DNA from: Hippopus hippopus
Taxonomy: Eukaryota > Mollusca > Bivalvia > Cardiida > Cardiidae
Direction of reading: 5' to 3'
Assembly (NCBI GenBank): GCA_946811185.2
Contig: OX328108.1
Coordinates: 5,789,501 to 5,853,500 of the forward strand
DNA length: 64,000 nucleotides
A program made the translations under genes and the position numbers. The notes below the pieces were generated by a model that ran no database searches, was not told where the DNA came from, and saw nothing but the letters and a program-made list of their open reading frames with translations. Positions within the stretch are counted from its first letter, which is position 1. Each line of letters starts with the position of its first letter. This document shows, one piece after another, positions 10,646 to 19,231 of the stretch.

Positions 10646-13546
10646 TTACACGAGCGAAATTCGATCGTGCCCCCAAGCCAACGTATCGATATTGTTCTCG
10701 AGGATATAGCGTTTATCGTCGTTTCCGCTCAAGGCGATTTTATTAACCTCTTCGGTATACAACTCGTGATTACGACTCCTAATAACTACCATTTTCCTTA
10801 ATTGCGTCTTATTTTCGAACAAACACTCTTTATAATGTTCGTGTTTAATAAATGCTTCTACTACGTGCCTTTTAATTCCCTTACATTTTTTATTCTCCTC
10901 ATCGTCATCGCACATTTTATAAGAATATAGTTTAGACCTGAGGCCCACAAACTCCTCGATAATCTTACCGCTCGTCTCATCTTTAAACGTACCCACGACT
11001 TCCTTATTCAATCCCGAGGGAATACCGGAAGGATGATCGGACGGATAATCGCTCGTATCAAACCAATCTTTAACATCGTCGCTAATATCTTTATAAAAAT
11101 CTTCCGTTTCTATTTCGTACATTAAGCTATCCGTATCGGTGAAAAGAAGTTTAACTTTTTCGTCGTATTTATCTTTAATATAATTATAATGAAAGTTATA
11201 CATCAATGTCTTACTTAAATCTAAAATACACATTCCTACGTAAATGGGTTTATTAAAATATAAACGCGGTTTTTTCATTTGAATTATACCTAAATTTTCG
11301 TCGAGGACTTTTATATCGTAATAGTTCGGTTTAGCGGCTAATTTTTCCGCCTTTTCACTGGTACTAACTAATCTTACGTCTACTCTATTCCTAATATTTT
11401 CCATAGTCTTACCGAATACGGAATTGTTCATGAGTTTGAGGAAATCCTTTTCAAACGCGGATTTAGCTTTCGCTCTTAGGTTAGTATTTTTATCGATATA
11501 AGGTTTTAACCATTCGCTCTCATCGAAAGTTAACCCTCTATGAATCTTTTTAAGCTTTAGACCTTTACTTAAATAAGACTTTAAATTTTCGTAATGTAAT
11601 ATATACCTATCTTTATCGCGTAAATTAGGTATAAGTTTCTCGACTTTATCGACCTTTAATCTTTCCGGAGCTAACGGGAAATCGTTATGCCAGTCCTGTA
11701 ATTCTTTAGGATATTCCAAATCGACCTCCAATATACAAGTTTGACTCCGCCAATTTTCTAAATCGTCCATCCATTTAAAATTACCGGTAGGAAGTTTTTG
11801 ACACATCGCCCAACCGTAGAGATTATTCGCGTCCAAATAAGTAATAAATCTCGAGGGTTCTTTCGGATCGTATTTCTCGCCCATATAACTATTATTCGCT
11901 TTCGCGTATCGTTTAAAAATGGTCGAGACGCCTCCTCTTATTCCGTTTTCGATAAATAAAATCGTGTCGGGGTTGGATAATAATTCTAATTTTACTTTAG
12001 TAGTTTTTAACATCGCCTCCCAAGCTAATCCGGGCGCCGTATAAAACCAAGATGGGTCTAGTCCGTAATTATCGAAGCAAATGTTCCTGAAATTTTCGAA
12101 AACATCCGCCAACAGTAAAACGTCGGTCTTATCATATAAGTCGTGATAATCTTTAAAAGTTTTCATCTCGAACGTTTTCCATACATTTAACGCGTGTCGA
12201 TAATCCTCCTTATCAATTCCGCTATATTTAAGCTTCGAGTAAAATTTTCTTCGCGCGGGTAATTTCGTTTCCACTAATTTACCGAGGCTATCGAACCATT
12301 CGTACGGGAATATACCCTTTTGAGAGACCAATTCGAGCTTTTCCCCCTCGAAATATTTCGCGAGATTAATCTTGTCCTCCTTAGCTAGAGTCCTAGCTAA
12401 TTCGTCTAAACTTTTACCTAGAAATTTCAAACTATCGAGGAATCTAATCTCGTGCGTTTTAGTTTTCCCCGCCTCGCATTCTATCGGTACCTTTTTAGAC
12501 ACGCTCACGTACGTTTCCTTGGTCGAAGGTATACAACTCGTCTCACCCGGTGTACTCATTAAATCTTTTATAAATAAATAAGCGTCGTACTTACTATAAT
12601 TATGAAAGAATACGGGAGTAAAAGTAGGTCTTCTATATTTTAAATTACACAAATTGTGCGCGGCTCCCCTAAATCTCCCGGTATAATGGCAATGGTCTCT
12701 CACCTTTTTCGCCCGAGAAGACAGAGAAGAAAATGGCTCCCCGCATATCCAACAATCTCTCGCTCCGTAAAACTTTCTTTTATCCTCGGCTCTAAAAATC
12801 ATTTCCCTCTCGGGTATACTATCTATTTTTCTTATAACTTTTTCTAGTTGCTTTACGAATTTCTCAGACGCGTTTTCGCCGGAATATCGGTAAATTTTCG
12901 AAGGGAAAACATCTTCGTAAAGCGATTTTACGAAAAAACAATATCCCGAGACCTTATGCGCGTGAATTACTTTCGTACTGCTCCCCTTCTTTTCGTATTT
13001 CTTTTCTAACGTACACTCCATATCCGCGTAAATCGTAAAAGGGTGTCTCTGTTGTTTATAGAAATTCTTAAAAGATATCTCGGTACCCTTTTCGGGTAAG
13101 TCTATTCTACAAGCATCTTTTTCGCCGCAATACTCTAAATGTTTATTTAAAGTATCTTCTTTTTGGAAATGATTTAAACATCTTTCGCAAATATAAGTTT
13201 TACCGTTATGATCGGATATTTGTTTAGATAACAATCTACTCATGTCTTTAATTAAACAATAATGCTTTTTACCGTCCTTCTCAAGAAGTAAAAGATTAAC
13301 GTGATGTTCTCGTCTATAAACTTCTTTACTTATACTAAGCGGGTAGACACCAACGGAATCGTTATACGCGTGTATCGATACGGACATCGAAGGATTTTGT
13401 TTCTCAAATTTATTTCTATCTTGAACGGAAACGGGGTAATTAATCCCTTCCATATTTAACGAGTTTAACGAGGGTCTTAGTCTTTCTATTCTTTTGGGAT
13501 GAACATCCGTTGGGTTCGAGGCTATAAGAATACAAACGCGAAACAC
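10646..13546 (-). CDS. PolB: Polinton protein-primed DNA polymerase B, exonuclease-polymerase part (frame broken upstream)
   Basis: This is a family B DNA polymerase of the protein-primed type, which would replicate the linear viral genome. Residues, counted in this frame: C2H2-like finger (Cys120, Cys123, His136, Cys140); exonuclease motif I YADME at 173-177; a CWIC...DHCHYTGRFRG...LC region at 265-300 like the endonuclease VII/HNH zinc fold often found in Polinton PolB; Exo II FHNYSKYD at 314-321; Exo III-like YHDLYDKTD at 467-475; motif A TYLDANNLYG at 569-578; motif B KLMNNSVFG at 704-712; motif C FTDTDS at 802-807. All catalytic motifs are present, and the C-terminal GNDDKRYI and WGH region is intact. 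The frame lacks its N terminus, which lies in another frame at 13522-14484. The start given is only where the frame opens. Confidence 0.93.
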   Translation of the reverse strand: MFRVCILIASNPTDVHPKRIERLRPSLNSLNMEGINYPVSVQDRNKFEKQNPSMSVSIHAYNDSVGVYPLSISKEVYRREHHVNLLLLEKDGKKHYCLIKDMSRLLSKQISDHNGKTYICERCLNHFQKEDTLNKHLEYCGEKDACRIDLPEKGTEISFKNFYKQQRHPFTIYADMECTLEKKYEKKGSSTKVIHAHKVSGYCFFVKSLYEDVFPSKIYRYSGENASEKFVKQLEKVIRKIDSIPEREMIFRAEDKRKFYGARDCWICGEPFSSLSSRAKKVRDHCHYTGRFRGAAHNLCNLKYRRPTFTPVFFHNYSKYDAYLFIKDLMSTPGETSCIPSTKETYVSVSKKVPIECEAGKTKTHEIRFLDSLKFLGKSLDELARTLAKEDKINLAKYFEGEKLELVSQKGIFPYEWFDSLGKLVETKLPARRKFYSKLKYSGIDKEDYRHALNVWKTFEMKTFKDYHDLYDKTDVLLLADVFENFRNICFDNYGLDPSWFYTAPGLAWEAMLKTTKVKLELLSNPDTILFIENGIRGGVSTIFKRYAKANNSYMGEKYDPKEPSRFITYLDANNLYGWAMCQKLPTGNFKWMDDLENWRSQTCILEVDLEYPKELQDWHNDFPLAPERLKVDKVEKLIPNLRDKDRYILHYENLKSYLSKGLKLKKIHRGLTFDESEWLKPYIDKNTNLRAKAKSAFEKDFLKLMNNSVFGKTMENIRNRVDVRLVSTSEKAEKLAAKPNYYDIKVLDENLGIIQMKKPRLYFNKPIYVGMCILDLSKTLMYNFHYNYIKDKYDEKVKLLFTDTDSLMYEIETEDFYKDISDDVKDWFDTSDYPSDHPSGIPSGLNKEVVGTFKDETSGKIIEEFVGLRSKLYSYKMCDDDEENKKCKGIKRHVVEAFIKHEHYKECLFENKTQLRKMVVIRSRNHELYTEEVNKIALSGNDDKRYILENNIDTLAWGHDRISLV

Positions 13547-14484
13547 ATATCATCCTCTTTATTTTTCGGATTAATAACGCTTTTTGTAATCGCTATCTTA
13601 GGATGAGTTGGGATCCAAGAATTACCCTTTATCGGGTTAAACGATACCGTGTGTAATCTTAAATCGATTACGTAAATGACTCTCCAATAATCCGCTTGCA
13701 TTTCCTTATTCGCTATATTAATTAATACCTGTTCCGTCATTTCCGCGTATATTTCGTCGACATCATCCCCGTATAAATTAACGATCGGAAATCCGGAATG
13801 GAAATTCATAGGTTTTAATTCTTTAGTTACGGAGTGTTTCATCATACAGATCATAACGAGTTTAACTTTCGTTTGACGATTCCTTCTCATAACGTCGGTT
13901 AATTTATCTTTCGCTAAATCGAGGAATTCTTCCGGCGCGTGAGATCCTTTACCTCTTACGAGATATTCTTTGGTAAATCCGCCAAGTGCCGATGGTCCTT
14001 CTTCGATCTCTATTTCGTCTTCATCCTTATATAATATATTTATTTTTCTTTTTAAAGCTTCTATCTCGGGCGTTATTTTTCTCGGCACTTCGCTATCTAA
14101 ATATTCCATCAACTTCTCGATCGCGACTTTAGGTAGGGGCGGTGACGGTTGCGGCGGTGGTGGCTCGTAAGGCCTCGATTGTAATACCGGGGCGCTATAA
14201 TCGCCGATATTATAATCTAATAACGACCCTCTCCGATTACTTAGAAGATCGATTAATTCGCCTCTTCTGAGTCTAGAGTATCCCCGAATTCCTAAAGACC
14301 TAGATTCCCGTTTTAAGTCTCTTACCGTACGCCCCCTGAATTGATCGGCTAGACTAATAGGCGGAGGATTACATAGACGCTCGATTAATTCGCCTCTTCT
14401 AAGCGTAGAGAATCCCCGGATTCCTTTAGACCTAGCTGAATTTTTTAAACCTCTTACGGTATACGCATTATAATTCGTACTCAT
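13522..14484 (-). pseudogene. PolB: N-terminal part of PolB with two SAP-like repeats, separated by a frameshift
   Basis: It starts at ATG 14484, preceded by TATATAAA. Residues about 8-37 and 52-82 are two copies of a short helical motif (VRxLKxxxRSxGIRGxSxLRRGELIxxL), resembling SAP/HeH DNA-binding motifs seen at the N terminus of many Polinton polymerases. A proline-rich linker follows (PPPPQPSPPLP), then a conserved region (HSGFPIVNLYGDDVDEIYAEM). The frame ends at a TAG at 13522, and the family's next segment continues at once in the neighbouring frame. This indicates a 1-nt loss at about 13525-13540. The polymerase is therefore disrupted, or the assembly has an indel. The terminal-protein function, if any, would lie here; that is inference. 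Confidence 0.82.
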
Positions 14485-14560
14485 TTTATATATGGAACTT
14501 TAACGCTTAAACTAAAGTTGTAATTTTATTACGGCTTCATTATTGTCGTAATGAAATTAC

Positions 14561-14914
14561 TTATTGAGCGTTAATCTTATATTTATTATTCCAAATTCTC
14601 CCATTATAGTTACTAACCGTTTGCGCGCAGCGATCTAAAAATTTACCTGCCCTATAAAGCGATGGAAAGGTTTTTATTTCGCCGGTTTCGACGTCTTCTA
14701 AAGTAACTTTCCTAGGATTATCCGGAATACTTTTTAATCTATCGTACTTAGGGTCTTTACTTCCTTCTTTTATAGTAGGTCTTTTATTACTAGGTAGCTT
14801 ATCGTACAATCCGTGTTTTTTCGTCATCTCGATTAAGCGATCTTTACTCCAGTATGAGTGGAAAACTATATCATTTTCTTTAAGAATTTTTCGTAAATCC
14901 TCGAGCAATATCAT
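14561..14914 (-). CDS. Small DNA-binding-type protein, SAP-like N terminus plus NUMOD1-like C terminus
   Basis: 117 aa. Residues 1-35 (MILLEDLRKILKEN...WSKDRLIEMTKKHG) are helical and SAP/HeH-like. Residues about 70-115 (VTLEDVETGEIKTFPSLYRAGKFLD...) match the pattern of NUMOD1-type modular DNA-binding segments, usually attached to homing endonucleases; no nuclease domain is present. It lies between the N terminus of PolB and the RING gene, on the polymerase strand. It may help the replication machinery bind DNA (inference). Confidence 0.6.
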   Translation of the reverse strand: MILLEDLRKILKENDIVFHSYWSKDRLIEMTKKHGLYDKLPSNKRPTIKEGSKDPKYDRLKSIPDNPRKVTLEDVETGEIKTFPSLYRAGKFLDRCAQTVSNYNGRIWNNKYKINAQ

Positions 14915-15030
14915 TTTTCGTAAGGATCTATACTCGCTTAACTTATCATCATTTTTTTAATACACTACACTCATTTTATTTCCACATTCTTGAAATATAA
15001 CCGTAATCCTACCTATTAATAAAACCCACG

Positions 15031-15771
15031 ATGGATTTAATTTCGGTTATAGAAAATAAACTAAAACATATCGACAATAAGTCTAAGTTTTACAAATATT
15101 ACGAAGGTAACTATAGATGTACCCTAACGTATATACGTTCCAAATACGATAACCATGTGATAGCGTTTAAAGATTTAAAAACCAAATTGTATTATTATTA
15201 CAGCGGATATATACGCGGATACGGAGATTTATGCACGATAGCCTTTTACGTAGCTTGTCGATCAAAAGGCGCTAGACGTCCTCACCATTACTTCGAGTTA
15301 GATGTCCCGCTACTAGTGGTTCAAGGTTTAAACCCTTTAGAAGGGCTAACTAGTTATTTGGAACTTGATAACGGATATAGATATATGGCCACGGGTAGAT
15401 TATTAGAATATTTAGTCAGCGGTTATGACGATGAAGACGATTTTATCCCGTACGTGAAATTCGAGAGAACGAGTGTGTTGCCAAAAACAACACGCTCTTT
15501 GGCCGAGATGCACCCGGATAGGTTAGATACTTTTATATTCCCTAGACTTTTAGCGAAAATGTTTAGGAGCTCCGATGACGATGAACCCGCCATTAACGAC
15601 GTTATGTCCTTTAAAGAAGAAAAATGCGTTATATGTTTGGATAACGAGTCTAACGTAATGTTTTGTAATTGCGGCCATATATGTATATGTAAAAAATGCG
15701 ACAAAGCCCGTAAAAAGAAAAAAATGTGCCCGATATGTAGAAAGAAAAATAAGGTTAAGAGATATATATAA
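15031..15771 (+). CDS. RING-finger protein, candidate viral E3 ubiquitin ligase
   Basis: 246 aa, plus strand, between minus-strand PolB/NUMOD genes and the capsid gene. The last 50 residues form a complete RING: CVIC, then C-x-C-GH, C-x2-C and CPIC, closest in spacing to the RINGs of IAP and MDM2-like proteins. The N-terminal 190 residues are not recognised and no BIR motif is visible. Known RINGs of this type act as E3 ligases; a role in blocking cell death or degrading host factors is inference. It ends at a TAA inside a hairpin shared with the end of the capsid gene. Confidence 0.82.
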   Translation: MDLISVIENKLKHIDNKSKFYKYYEGNYRCTLTYIRSKYDNHVIAFKDLKTKLYYYYSGYIRGYGDLCTIAFYVACRSKGARRPHHYFELDVPLLVVQGLNPLEGLTSYLELDNGYRYMATGRLLEYLVSGYDDEDDFIPYVKFERTSVLPKTTRSLAEMHPDRLDTFIFPRLLAKMFRSSDDDEPAINDVMSFKEEKCVICLDNESNVMFCNCGHICICKKCDKARKKKKMCPICRKKNKVKRYI

Positions 15772-15788
15772 CATAGTTATATATTTCT
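15760..15788. terminator. AT-rich hairpin in the convergent gap between RING and MCP genes
   Basis: AGATATATATAAC (15760-15772), a 3-nt loop, then GTTATATATTTCT (15776-15788): 12 of 13 pairs. It covers the RING stop codon and touches the capsid stop codon, so it would be at the 3' end of both transcripts. A similar hairpin sits at the other convergent gap (26237-26274). Confidence 0.5.
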
Positions 15789-17074
15789 TAATACACTACG
15801 CTCATTTTATTTCCGTCGGACTGGAAGTTAATTAATCTATCCCAAATAATAACGGCGTATGCCTCCGTGTTCGCGGGCGGATTTTCCGCAAACTTTGCTT
15901 TGATTTGGATATCGGTGACCGAATATTTTAATCTCTCGCTCTGTTTGGAAACGTCGAATAAAAACAAAGGATAGAGGGTTTTATAATCGGAGGGGGTGAT
16001 GTTGGGGTTTGACACCAATTCATCCATGTTATAAAACTTAGATCTAAATAAAGCGGCGTCACCGTATGCTCTACTAAATTGGTTCGCGGCGAACGAAAGA
16101 TTATAGTCAGCCGTGGGATATCTAGTAGAATTTAACATGACGTACATATTATTAACGTTTCTATGATCGAATATGGCCGGATTTTGTTCTTGATTACCAG
16201 TTTTACCGGTTTGAAAACCGACGATAATAAAACGCGGTACCTCGGGCGATGATTTAACAGAAAGTGTCCAAGTAAACGTCGATGACTGAGGAACCGAGAT
16301 AGAGTCGCACTGCCTCATTCTATATCCGACCGGTACTTTTTCTTTTCTCTCGATAATTTTATAAAGTTCCATCTTCTCTCCATCCGCGAGTAGCACGTGC
16401 GGCACATACCAAGATATTTTAAGTAAATTAATTCTACCATCGGCGGGAGCAGCACCATCTCGAAAGACCGCATCATTATCATCATTTCTCGTTAATGTGA
16501 GAGTTTGCTTCATTCCGTACAATATCTTATCGTAATCGTCGCAAAAACTGAATATATGTTTTAACGGAATTCTGAAACTAAAGGTACCTCTCGGAAGAGG
16601 ATCATTAATAATATAATTTCTTCTTACGACGAAACCGGTGTTTCCAGCACCCGCGTTAACCGTTGTATCTTTATACCAACATTGATTTAACCCTTGCGAT
16701 TTAGAAAAATCGTCGGGATATTTTAACAAACCGAGCATCGTAGTAGCCTGACCGGGATACAATACAGATTCGATGTCCATACCCGAAAGTTGATACTTAA
16801 TATTTTTAAAAAGATACATGAGGCCGTTGTTTATTAAAGAAATATTGGTGTTTGCATCGTAAACCGCTCCAGTATCGTTTCTTACTAATTCGCCTATAAT
16901 AAGTAAATAACTCTCGCTAGGATGCGTAAAAATATCTTGGGTCTCGATGTTAATCCTAATTTCTCCTCTCGAGTTGTTGAGGTTCGTACCGGTGATTGGT
17001 TGGTACTCGAAGTGTTCGTACTCGACGATACTATCATCTTTTAAAACTGGTTCGGTTATTTCTAAAATGTTCAT
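15788..17074 (-). CDS. MCP: Polinton major capsid protein (double jelly-roll)
   Basis: 428 aa, intact, starting at an ATG preceded by ATTATAAAAT. It belongs to the hexon-like double jelly-roll capsid family of animal Polintons/adintoviruses, recognised by conserved stretches such as TGTNLNN near residue 30, FTHPSESYL near 50, YPGQATTMLGLLKYPDDF near 105-125, and LPRGTFSFRIPLKHIF near 170. Length fits the family. It would trimerise to build the icosahedral shell together with the penton at 20644. The rest of the morphogenetic block (pVI-like, ATPase, protease) lies nearby. Confidence 0.88.
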   Translation of the reverse strand: MNILEITEPVLKDDSIVEYEHFEYQPITGTNLNNSRGEIRINIETQDIFTHPSESYLLIIGELVRNDTGAVYDANTNISLINNGLMYLFKNIKYQLSGMDIESVLYPGQATTMLGLLKYPDDFSKSQGLNQCWYKDTTVNAGAGNTGFVVRRNYIINDPLPRGTFSFRIPLKHIFSFCDDYDKILYGMKQTLTLTRNDDNDAVFRDGAAPADGRINLLKISWYVPHVLLADGEKMELYKIIERKEKVPVGYRMRQCDSISVPQSSTFTWTLSVKSSPEVPRFIIVGFQTGKTGNQEQNPAIFDHRNVNNMYVMLNSTRYPTADYNLSFAANQFSRAYGDAALFRSKFYNMDELVSNPNITPSDYKTLYPLFLFDVSKQSERLKYSVTDIQIKAKFAENPPANTEAYAVIIWDRLINFQSDGNKMSVVY

Positions 17075-17108
17075 ATTTTATAATTATAATTATAATTTTT
17101 TAAAATAA

Positions 17109-17495
17109 TTATACTACTTTAATACCCGCTCCACCGTTTAATTTTTTAACTAAATCTTGAATAGCGATAGCGCTTCCATCTATTAACGTACTAATGTCTC
17201 GCGTTTCGGCTCGCGTCTCGGGGATATCATATTTTTGTAAAATTTTCTTCGATTTCGGCGTCAAAGCTTTCGTTACTAATTTTTTCCCCGTTTCTATAGC
17301 CGCGCTTTTTCCGACCTCTAAAGCTTTCTTCGCGCCTTCCTTAGCTACGCTCTTTCCCACATCGAGGGCAGAACTCGCGAGTTGTTTAGCGGCGCTACTC
17401 GTAAAAAGCCTCGCTAAAAAGTTAGCGATACTATCGAAGATTCCGGAACCGCCGTACGAATACCTTCTTTTAAATCCGCGTTTTTTAACAATCAT
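17109..17495 (-). CDS. Basic pVI/pX-like minor virion protein
   Basis: 128 aa. The N terminus is basic and aromatic (VKKRGFKRRYSYGGSG), followed by an amphipathic stretch (GIFDSIANFLARLF) and Ala/Lys heptad-like repeats (SALDVGKSVAKEGAKKALEVGKSA). This layout, a cleavable basic head plus amphipathic helix next to the capsid gene, is like adenovirus pVI/pX and the small virion proteins of adintoviruses. YGGSG could be a protease site (inference). It lies 34 nt upstream of MCP and 4 nt downstream of the DUF8207-like gene. Confidence 0.6.
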   Translation of the reverse strand: MIVKKRGFKRRYSYGGSGIFDSIANFLARLFTSSAAKQLASSALDVGKSVAKEGAKKALEVGKSAAIETGKKLVTKALTPKSKKILQKYDIPETRAETRDISTLIDGSAIAIQDLVKKLNGGAGIKVV

Positions 17496-17499
17496 ATTT

Positions 17500-18342
17500 T
17501 TATAATATAGACATTAATTTTTTATAAGCGGTCAAATTTAAAACGCCTTGTCTTTTTAATTCGTCGCAAATACCTACTAGCTCGTTCCTTACTCCCGTGT
17601 TACCCGCCTCTTTACTCGCCAACAGCAGGTCTAGTCTTTCTAGTAATGCGTTAGGATCAGACGGGATAACGACGATACCCTGTCCTTGATAAAATTTTCT
17701 ATTATCCCAAATAGCTTTAAGTATAACGTTCCATTTTTTAGCTTTAGAAGATTTAGGACGTTTACTCGTCGGATCGTTGCCGCGATAAATGGAGTTGGTT
17801 TTTACCATCAACTTCGCGTAATTGACGTAATCATCACCCGTATAAATTTCACTATCCGGATCTTTAGTTACGATTAACTCCCATAGACCGGGGGTACCTC
17901 TATATTCCTCATCTCCCACGATAATATCGTTGTCCTGAATAACGACTGGTTTGTCCCCGATATAAAACCTACCCTTTTTATCATATATTCCGTACGTTTT
18001 ATCGGCTGCATCCTTAGAAGCAAACTTTCTTAAATAGTTTTCCGCTATTTCGCCGATAAATATCGGATCTTTTTCTTCCGAAGCTTCGATAGAAGGAAAG
18101 GCCGGAAAATTAATAGCTTGTTCGATACCCTGTCTAATAGGTCTAAGTCCCTTAGTAATCTCCCTCGCTGCAGCTTTTTGCGTTTCCATAACGGGTTTAA
18201 AAAACTTTGAAAGATCGGCTTGAAGTTCCTGTTCACCCGTTCTCTCCGCTAGTAGATTATCCCGAATATTCTTTCTCGTTTCGAGATACTCCTTTACGAT
18301 TAAGTCCCTTTTCGCGGGATCGGCGATTTTTAAAAAAGACAT
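17500..18342 (-). CDS. DUF8207-like Polinton protein of unknown function
   Basis: 280 aa. The N-terminal third is helical and charged (AERTGEQELQADLSKFFKPV). Residues about 115-210 hold the recognisable core: TYGIYDKKGRFYIGDKPV, DEEYRGTPGLWELI, DDYVNYAKL and KRPKSSKAKKW. From memory this is the family Pfam lists as DUF8207, common in metazoan Polintons. Its position among virion genes suggests a structural or assembly role; the function is unknown. ATG is preceded by an AT-only tract (ATATATAAAAAA). Confidence 0.7.
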   Translation of the reverse strand: MSFLKIADPAKRDLIVKEYLETRKNIRDNLLAERTGEQELQADLSKFFKPVMETQKAAAREITKGLRPIRQGIEQAINFPAFPSIEASEEKDPIFIGEIAENYLRKFASKDAADKTYGIYDKKGRFYIGDKPVVIQDNDIIVGDEEYRGTPGLWELIVTKDPDSEIYTGDDYVNYAKLMVKTNSIYRGNDPTSKRPKSSKAKKWNVILKAIWDNRKFYQGQGIVVIPSDPNALLERLDLLLASKEAGNTGVRNELVGICDELKRQGVLNLTAYKKLMSIL

Positions 18343-18353
18343 TTTTTTATATA

Positions 18354-18452
18354 TTATAATTTTTTTAACGCGGTTTTCATCGCGATTTTCATCGCGATTT
18401 TCATTGCAGTTTTCATCGCAGTTTTCATCGCGATTTTCATCGCAGTTTTCAT
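18354..18452 (-). CDS. Possible 32-aa repeat peptide encoded by a 12-bp tandem repeat
   Basis: About nine 12-nt units (TTTTCATCGCGA and variants, roughly 18369-18478) lie in the only sizeable gap of the structural block. On the gene strand they read as repeated MK(I/T)A tetrads ending LKKL and a stop, giving a Lys every fourth residue, which on a helix makes one cationic stripe. The start is chosen at the first ATG. There is no homologue and no evidence of expression; it may be only a minisatellite. The region 18453-18573 upstream holds nothing else recognisable. Confidence 0.3.
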   Translation of the reverse strand: MKTAMKIAMKTAMKTAMKIAMKIAMKTALKKL

Positions 18453-18480
18453 CGCGATTTTTATCGCGGTTTTCAACGTA
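18369..18480. repeat. 12-bp minisatellite inside the Polinton
   Basis: Successive CGCGATTTTCAT / CGCAGTTTTCAT units, differing mostly at two positions. All units keep multiples of 3 nt. Confidence 0.85.
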
Positions 18481-18573
18481 GTCCTATATGGGCAAAAATA
18501 TATATTCTTTTTAAACAGAATATATATTTCTCAACTCGTTTCGTAATTAAAGTTGCACGAAAAATTTATTTTT

Positions 18574-19209
18574 CTAGGCACGATTCTTTTCCACCAACCT
18601 CCGAAAGGACTCACGCGCTTCTTGCCTCCCTCTCTCAATTAAACTTTCTTCGTTTTCGGTAGATTTCTTAATTTTCGTTCTTCTCTCCTCCTTCATTTTC
18701 TTATACTTATCTCGTTCTTCCATGATAAGTTTAAATTCTTCATCCGACACGTAATTGTCGATTAAAGCTTTAGATACGTGCGAAGCGATTGTATTGAGCT
18801 TAGCATCAGCCGCCATTCGAATCTTTCGATGTTTTTCCACCTTGGTCGTCGATTTTCTTACCGCGTATTTACCTACTATCGAAAGAAGCCCGGTTGCCGC
18901 GGCCACTACTTCTAACGCTATGACAGCCGGAATAGCTACGACGGTAGATAGTAAACCGATTCCGCCTACTCCTGAAGCCATGGTTGTCGTGACCAAAACC
19001 GTGTCGACGTTGTCAACGATTCTCGCGGCTCTAAAATATTTTTTAGCTAAGGCGTCTCTTTCCCGAATTTCGTTCTCGAGAAACTCTCGTACTTCGGATA
19101 TTTCTCGTAAACGGTAGGAATGGCCTCCGTCATCCATAGGTGGAGCGCTCGGCTCCGACAGAGGAGGATATAATTTTTTAGAAGGATGTTCTTGATCCGT
19201 TTCTATCAT
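18574..19209 (-). CDS. Membrane protein with tandem ESCRT late-domain motifs and coiled coil
   Basis: 211 aa. The N-terminal tail has LYPPL at residues 13-17 (fits the LYPxL motif bound by ALIX) and PSAP at 20-23 (fits P[S/T]AP, bound by TSG101). A charged helix follows (about 32-60). Then comes a Gly/Ala/Val/Ile-rich hydrophobic hairpin (about 66-112; contains GVGGIGLLSTVV and AAATGLLSIVG), long enough for two membrane passes. The C-terminal half is highly charged and helical (KMKEERRTKIKKS). This suggests a membrane-inserted viral protein that recruits ESCRT for exit or scission; the motif function is known from other viruses, its use here is inference. ATG is preceded by TATAAAAA. Confidence 0.6.
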   Translation of the reverse strand: MIETDQEHPSKKLYPPLSEPSAPPMDDGGHSYRLREISEVREFLENEIRERDALAKKYFRAARIVDNVDTVLVTTTMASGVGGIGLLSTVVAIPAVIALEVVAAATGLLSIVGKYAVRKSTTKVEKHRKIRMAADAKLNTIASHVSKALIDNYVSDEEFKLIMEERDKYKKMKEERRTKIKKSTENEESLIERGRQEARESFRRLVEKNRA

Positions 19210-19231
19210 TTTTTATAGAAATAATATTTTT

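Noticed and set aside
10221..10709. Long plus-strand open frames (up to 162 codons) in the GC-rich block
   Set aside because: All three forward frames are open because of GC-rich, repeat-driven composition; the products are low-complexity Pro/Arg/Ser, and the end overlaps PolB antisense.
18755..19117. 120-codon plus-strand ORF opposite the membrane protein gene
   Set aside because: Antisense shadow of the late-domain gene; no initiation box and no domain.
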